Made by a program: the position numbers and the translations under genes. A DNA stretch of 64,000 bases from assembly GCF_007991735.1 (NCBI RefSeq), contig NZ_BJYX01000007.1:62001-126000 (forward strand). The letters are read 5' to 3'. The notes under the pieces are model-generated. The model was not told the DNA's origin, did not search any database, and saw only the letters and a list, made by a program, of their open reading frames with translations. Below, in pieces: positions 62,698-64,000 of the stretch. How positions within the stretch are numbered: the first letter of the stretch is position 1; every line of letters begins with the position of its first letter. The stretch comes from Terrabacter aerolatus. Lineage in GTDB: Bacteria; Actinomycetota; Actinomycetes; Actinomycetales; Dermatophilaceae.

Positions 62698-63162
62698 ATG
62701 GCCGAGGTGACGATCCGTCGCGCGTCGGCTGACGACGCCCTCATCGTGGCCGCGCTGCACCTGCAGTTCGCCCGCGAGCTCGGTATGCCGTCCGAGCCGG
62801 GCTACCTCGACCGTTTCGTCGACGCGTGGCTGGCCGAGCGTCCCGACCGCCCGACGTGGATCGCCGAGAGCCGCGGCGAGCACGCCGGCATCCTCGAGAC
62901 CCGCCGCATCCGCGCGCTGCCCTGGCCCGGCCGCAAGGACGTGTCGTGGCTGCACGTCGGGGGCCTCTTCGTGGCTCCCGGCTGCCGCGACCGCGGGGTC
63001 GGTCGCGCGCTGACCGAGGCGATGATCGAGTGGTCGCGCACCACCGACGTGAAGTGGATCCGCCTCAACGCCCCGGACGACCGCGCCCAGGAGTTCTACG
63101 AGCGGCTCGGCTTCAGCTCGCCCGGCCGGCTCATGGAGTTCGACCTCCGAGACCCGCAGTGA
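62698..63162 (+). CDS. GNAT-family N-acetyltransferase
   Basis: A 154-residue acetyltransferase with motif A GLFVAPGCRDRGVGRALTEAMIEW (acetyl-CoA-binding R/QxxGxG/A variant) and a C-terminal NAPDDRAQEFYERLGFSS. Substrate unknown. It overlaps the P1 peptidase gene by 4 bases (GTGA at 63159), suggesting joint translation. Confidence 0.9.
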   Translation: MAEVTIRRASADDALIVAALHLQFARELGMPSEPGYLDRFVDAWLAERPDRPTWIAESRGEHAGILETRRIRALPWPGRKDVSWLHVGGLFVAPGCRDRGVGRALTEAMIEWSRTTDVKWIRLNAPDDRAQEFYERLGFSSPGRLMEFDLRDPQ

Positions 63163-64000
63163 CCGGTGCCGGGCCGACGCCCGGGCCGACCAACTCCCTC
63201 GTCGACGTCGCCGGCGTGCGCGTCGGTCACTGGACGCGCGACGAGCCGGGCTGGCTCACCGGCGTCACCGTCGTCGCCGCGCCGCCCAGCGGAGCCGTGG
63301 CCGGGGTCGACGTGCGCGGCGGAGGGCCCGGCACCCGCGAGACCGACGTGCTCGACCCCCGCAACCTCGTCGACCGGGTCCACGCCGTCGTGCTCGCTGG
63401 GGGCTCGGCCTTCGGTCTCGCGGCCGCCGACGGGGTCATGGACGGTCTGCTCGACGACGGGATCGGGTGGCCCGTGGGCGAGTCGGGGCAGGTGGTGCCC
63501 ATCGTCCCGGCTGCGATCCTCTACGACCTGGGACGGGGTGGCACCTGGGGTCACCGTCCGCGCGCCGAGGACGGCAGGGCGGCCTACGCCGCGGCGTCGG
63601 CGGACGCCGTGGAGCAGGGCTGCGTGGGGGCCGGCACCGGGGCGAAGGTCGGTGGCTTCAAGGGCGGGATCGGCTCCGCGAGCATCGTGCTCGAGTCGGG
63701 CGCGACCGTCGCCGCGCTCGTGGCCGTCAACGCGGTCGGGTCGGCCGTCGACCCCGCCACGGGGATTCCGTATGCCGTGGGCCTGGCTCTCGGGGACGAG
63801 CTGGCCCACGTGGGCCGGCCGAGTGCCGTCGAGCTCGAGGCGGCGCGCGCCAGGTTCGAGGCGGAGCCGGCCGGTGCCGGACGGCCGGGTCTCGCCACGA
63901 CGATCGGCGTCATCGCCACCGACGCCACCCTGACCAAGGCGCAGTGCCAGAAGGCGTCCGGCGTCGGGCACGACGGGCTCGCCCGCGCCCTCAGGCCGGT
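63159..64000 (+). CDS. P1 family peptidase (DmpA-like), 3' end outside window
   Basis: 280 codons are visible, without a stop. Hallmarks of the DmpA/BapA (P1, N-terminal nucleophile) family are present: NSLVDVAGVRVGHWTRDE, VRGGGPGTRETDVLDPRN, VHAVVLAGGSAFGLAAADGVMDGL, AILYDLGRG and VGAGTGAKVGGFKGGIGSASI. The protein is probably made as a precursor that cuts itself at a Gly-Ser/Thr bond; the cut site TTIGVIATDA near the window end fits (nucleophile Thr/Ser region). The family hydrolyses N-terminal D- or L-amino acids or related amides. GTG start overlaps the GNAT stop. Confidence 0.85.
   Translation, partial: MTGAGPTPGPTNSLVDVAGVRVGHWTRDEPGWLTGVTVVAAPPSGAVAGVDVRGGGPGTRETDVLDPRNLVDRVHAVVLAGGSAFGLAAADGVMDGLLDDGIGWPVGESGQVVPIVPAAILYDLGRGGTWGHRPRAEDGRAAYAAASADAVEQGCVGAGTGAKVGGFKGGIGSASIVLESGATVAALVAVNAVGSAVDPATGIPYAVGLALGDELAHVGRPSAVELEAARARFEAEPAGAGRPGLATTIGVIATDATLTKAQCQKASGVGHDGLARALRP

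Overview
The window is about 72% G+C bacterial chromosome and looks like an actinobacterium, probably in or near the Micrococcales. That placement is inference from gene content: a resuscitation-promoting factor behind a cyclic-di-AMP riboswitch, an FbiC-type deazaflavin protein, DUF3263, a transmembrane Ser/Thr kinase, trehalose synthesis by OtsA/OtsB, frequent GTG starts, frequent 4-base ATGA/GTGA gene overlaps and several apparently leaderless genes. No rRNA genes or CRISPR arrays were seen.

Left arm (1-8.4 kb): the end of a GH13 glycosidase with a LacI regulator, a block of 52-bp tandem repeats, otsA-otsB, a CBS-domain protein, a Ser/Thr kinase, a c-di-AMP riboswitch with rpf, and tRNA-Thr(TGT).

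Integrated element (8.42-20.28 kb): inserted in the 3' end of the tRNA-Thr gene and bounded by a 41-bp att duplication. It carries integrase, excisionase, a frameshifted RepSA-type replication initiator, TadE/TadG-like pilus proteins, a zinc-ribbon membrane protein, a secreted protein and a lipoprotein. No transfer gene is visible. Behind these lie a degraded second att site, a dead integrase (catalytic Tyr to His, plus a stop and a frameshift), and an IS481-like element with clear ends but a nonsense codon in its transposase. The locus looks like a graveyard of repeated integrations.

Middle (20.3-35.7 kb): two hypothetical envelope proteins, a Baeyer-Villiger-type flavin monooxygenase next to a CofG/CofH fusion whose CofH half has lost its radical-SAM cysteines, an ATPase, a Kup potassium transporter, DUF1059, a methyltransferase, an FMN alpha-hydroxyacid oxidase coupled to a tiny ORF, a haloacid dehalogenase, an MMPL exporter and an aquaporin.

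Signalling block (36.0-42.9 kb): four genes overlapping by 4 bases each. They encode a GAF-GAF hybrid histidine kinase with two receivers, a single-domain receiver, a receiver-coiled-coil-class III cyclase, and a PGM1-like ATP-grasp ligase. A 64-residue Cys/His ORF follows on the other strand, then a Crp/Fnr regulator with a plausible cyclic-nucleotide pocket. Together they suggest a stimulus-to-cNMP-to-Crp circuit that also controls a ligase; this is the best candidate for an undescribed functional system here.

Right arm (42.9-64 kb): hydrolase, DUF952, ArfB-like rescue factor, SDR and acyl-CoA dehydrogenase, a large secreted protein, a molybdate regulon (HTH-Mop, modA, modB, modC), an ArsR-SRPBCC-VOC-DHFR operon, gabT, an AbiEi/DUF559 protein, SGNH hydrolase and Ung, nagA, a HAD phosphatase, a PLP decarboxylase, DUF3263, GNAT and a P1-type peptidase running off the end.

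The strongest unexplained pattern is an 8-mer, CGGCATAC (reverse complement GTATGCCG). By eye it occurs about 30 times in the chromosome. It dictates rare codons in every reading frame, forms hairpins as inverted pairs at gene ends, and is absent from about 8.33 to 22.99 kb.
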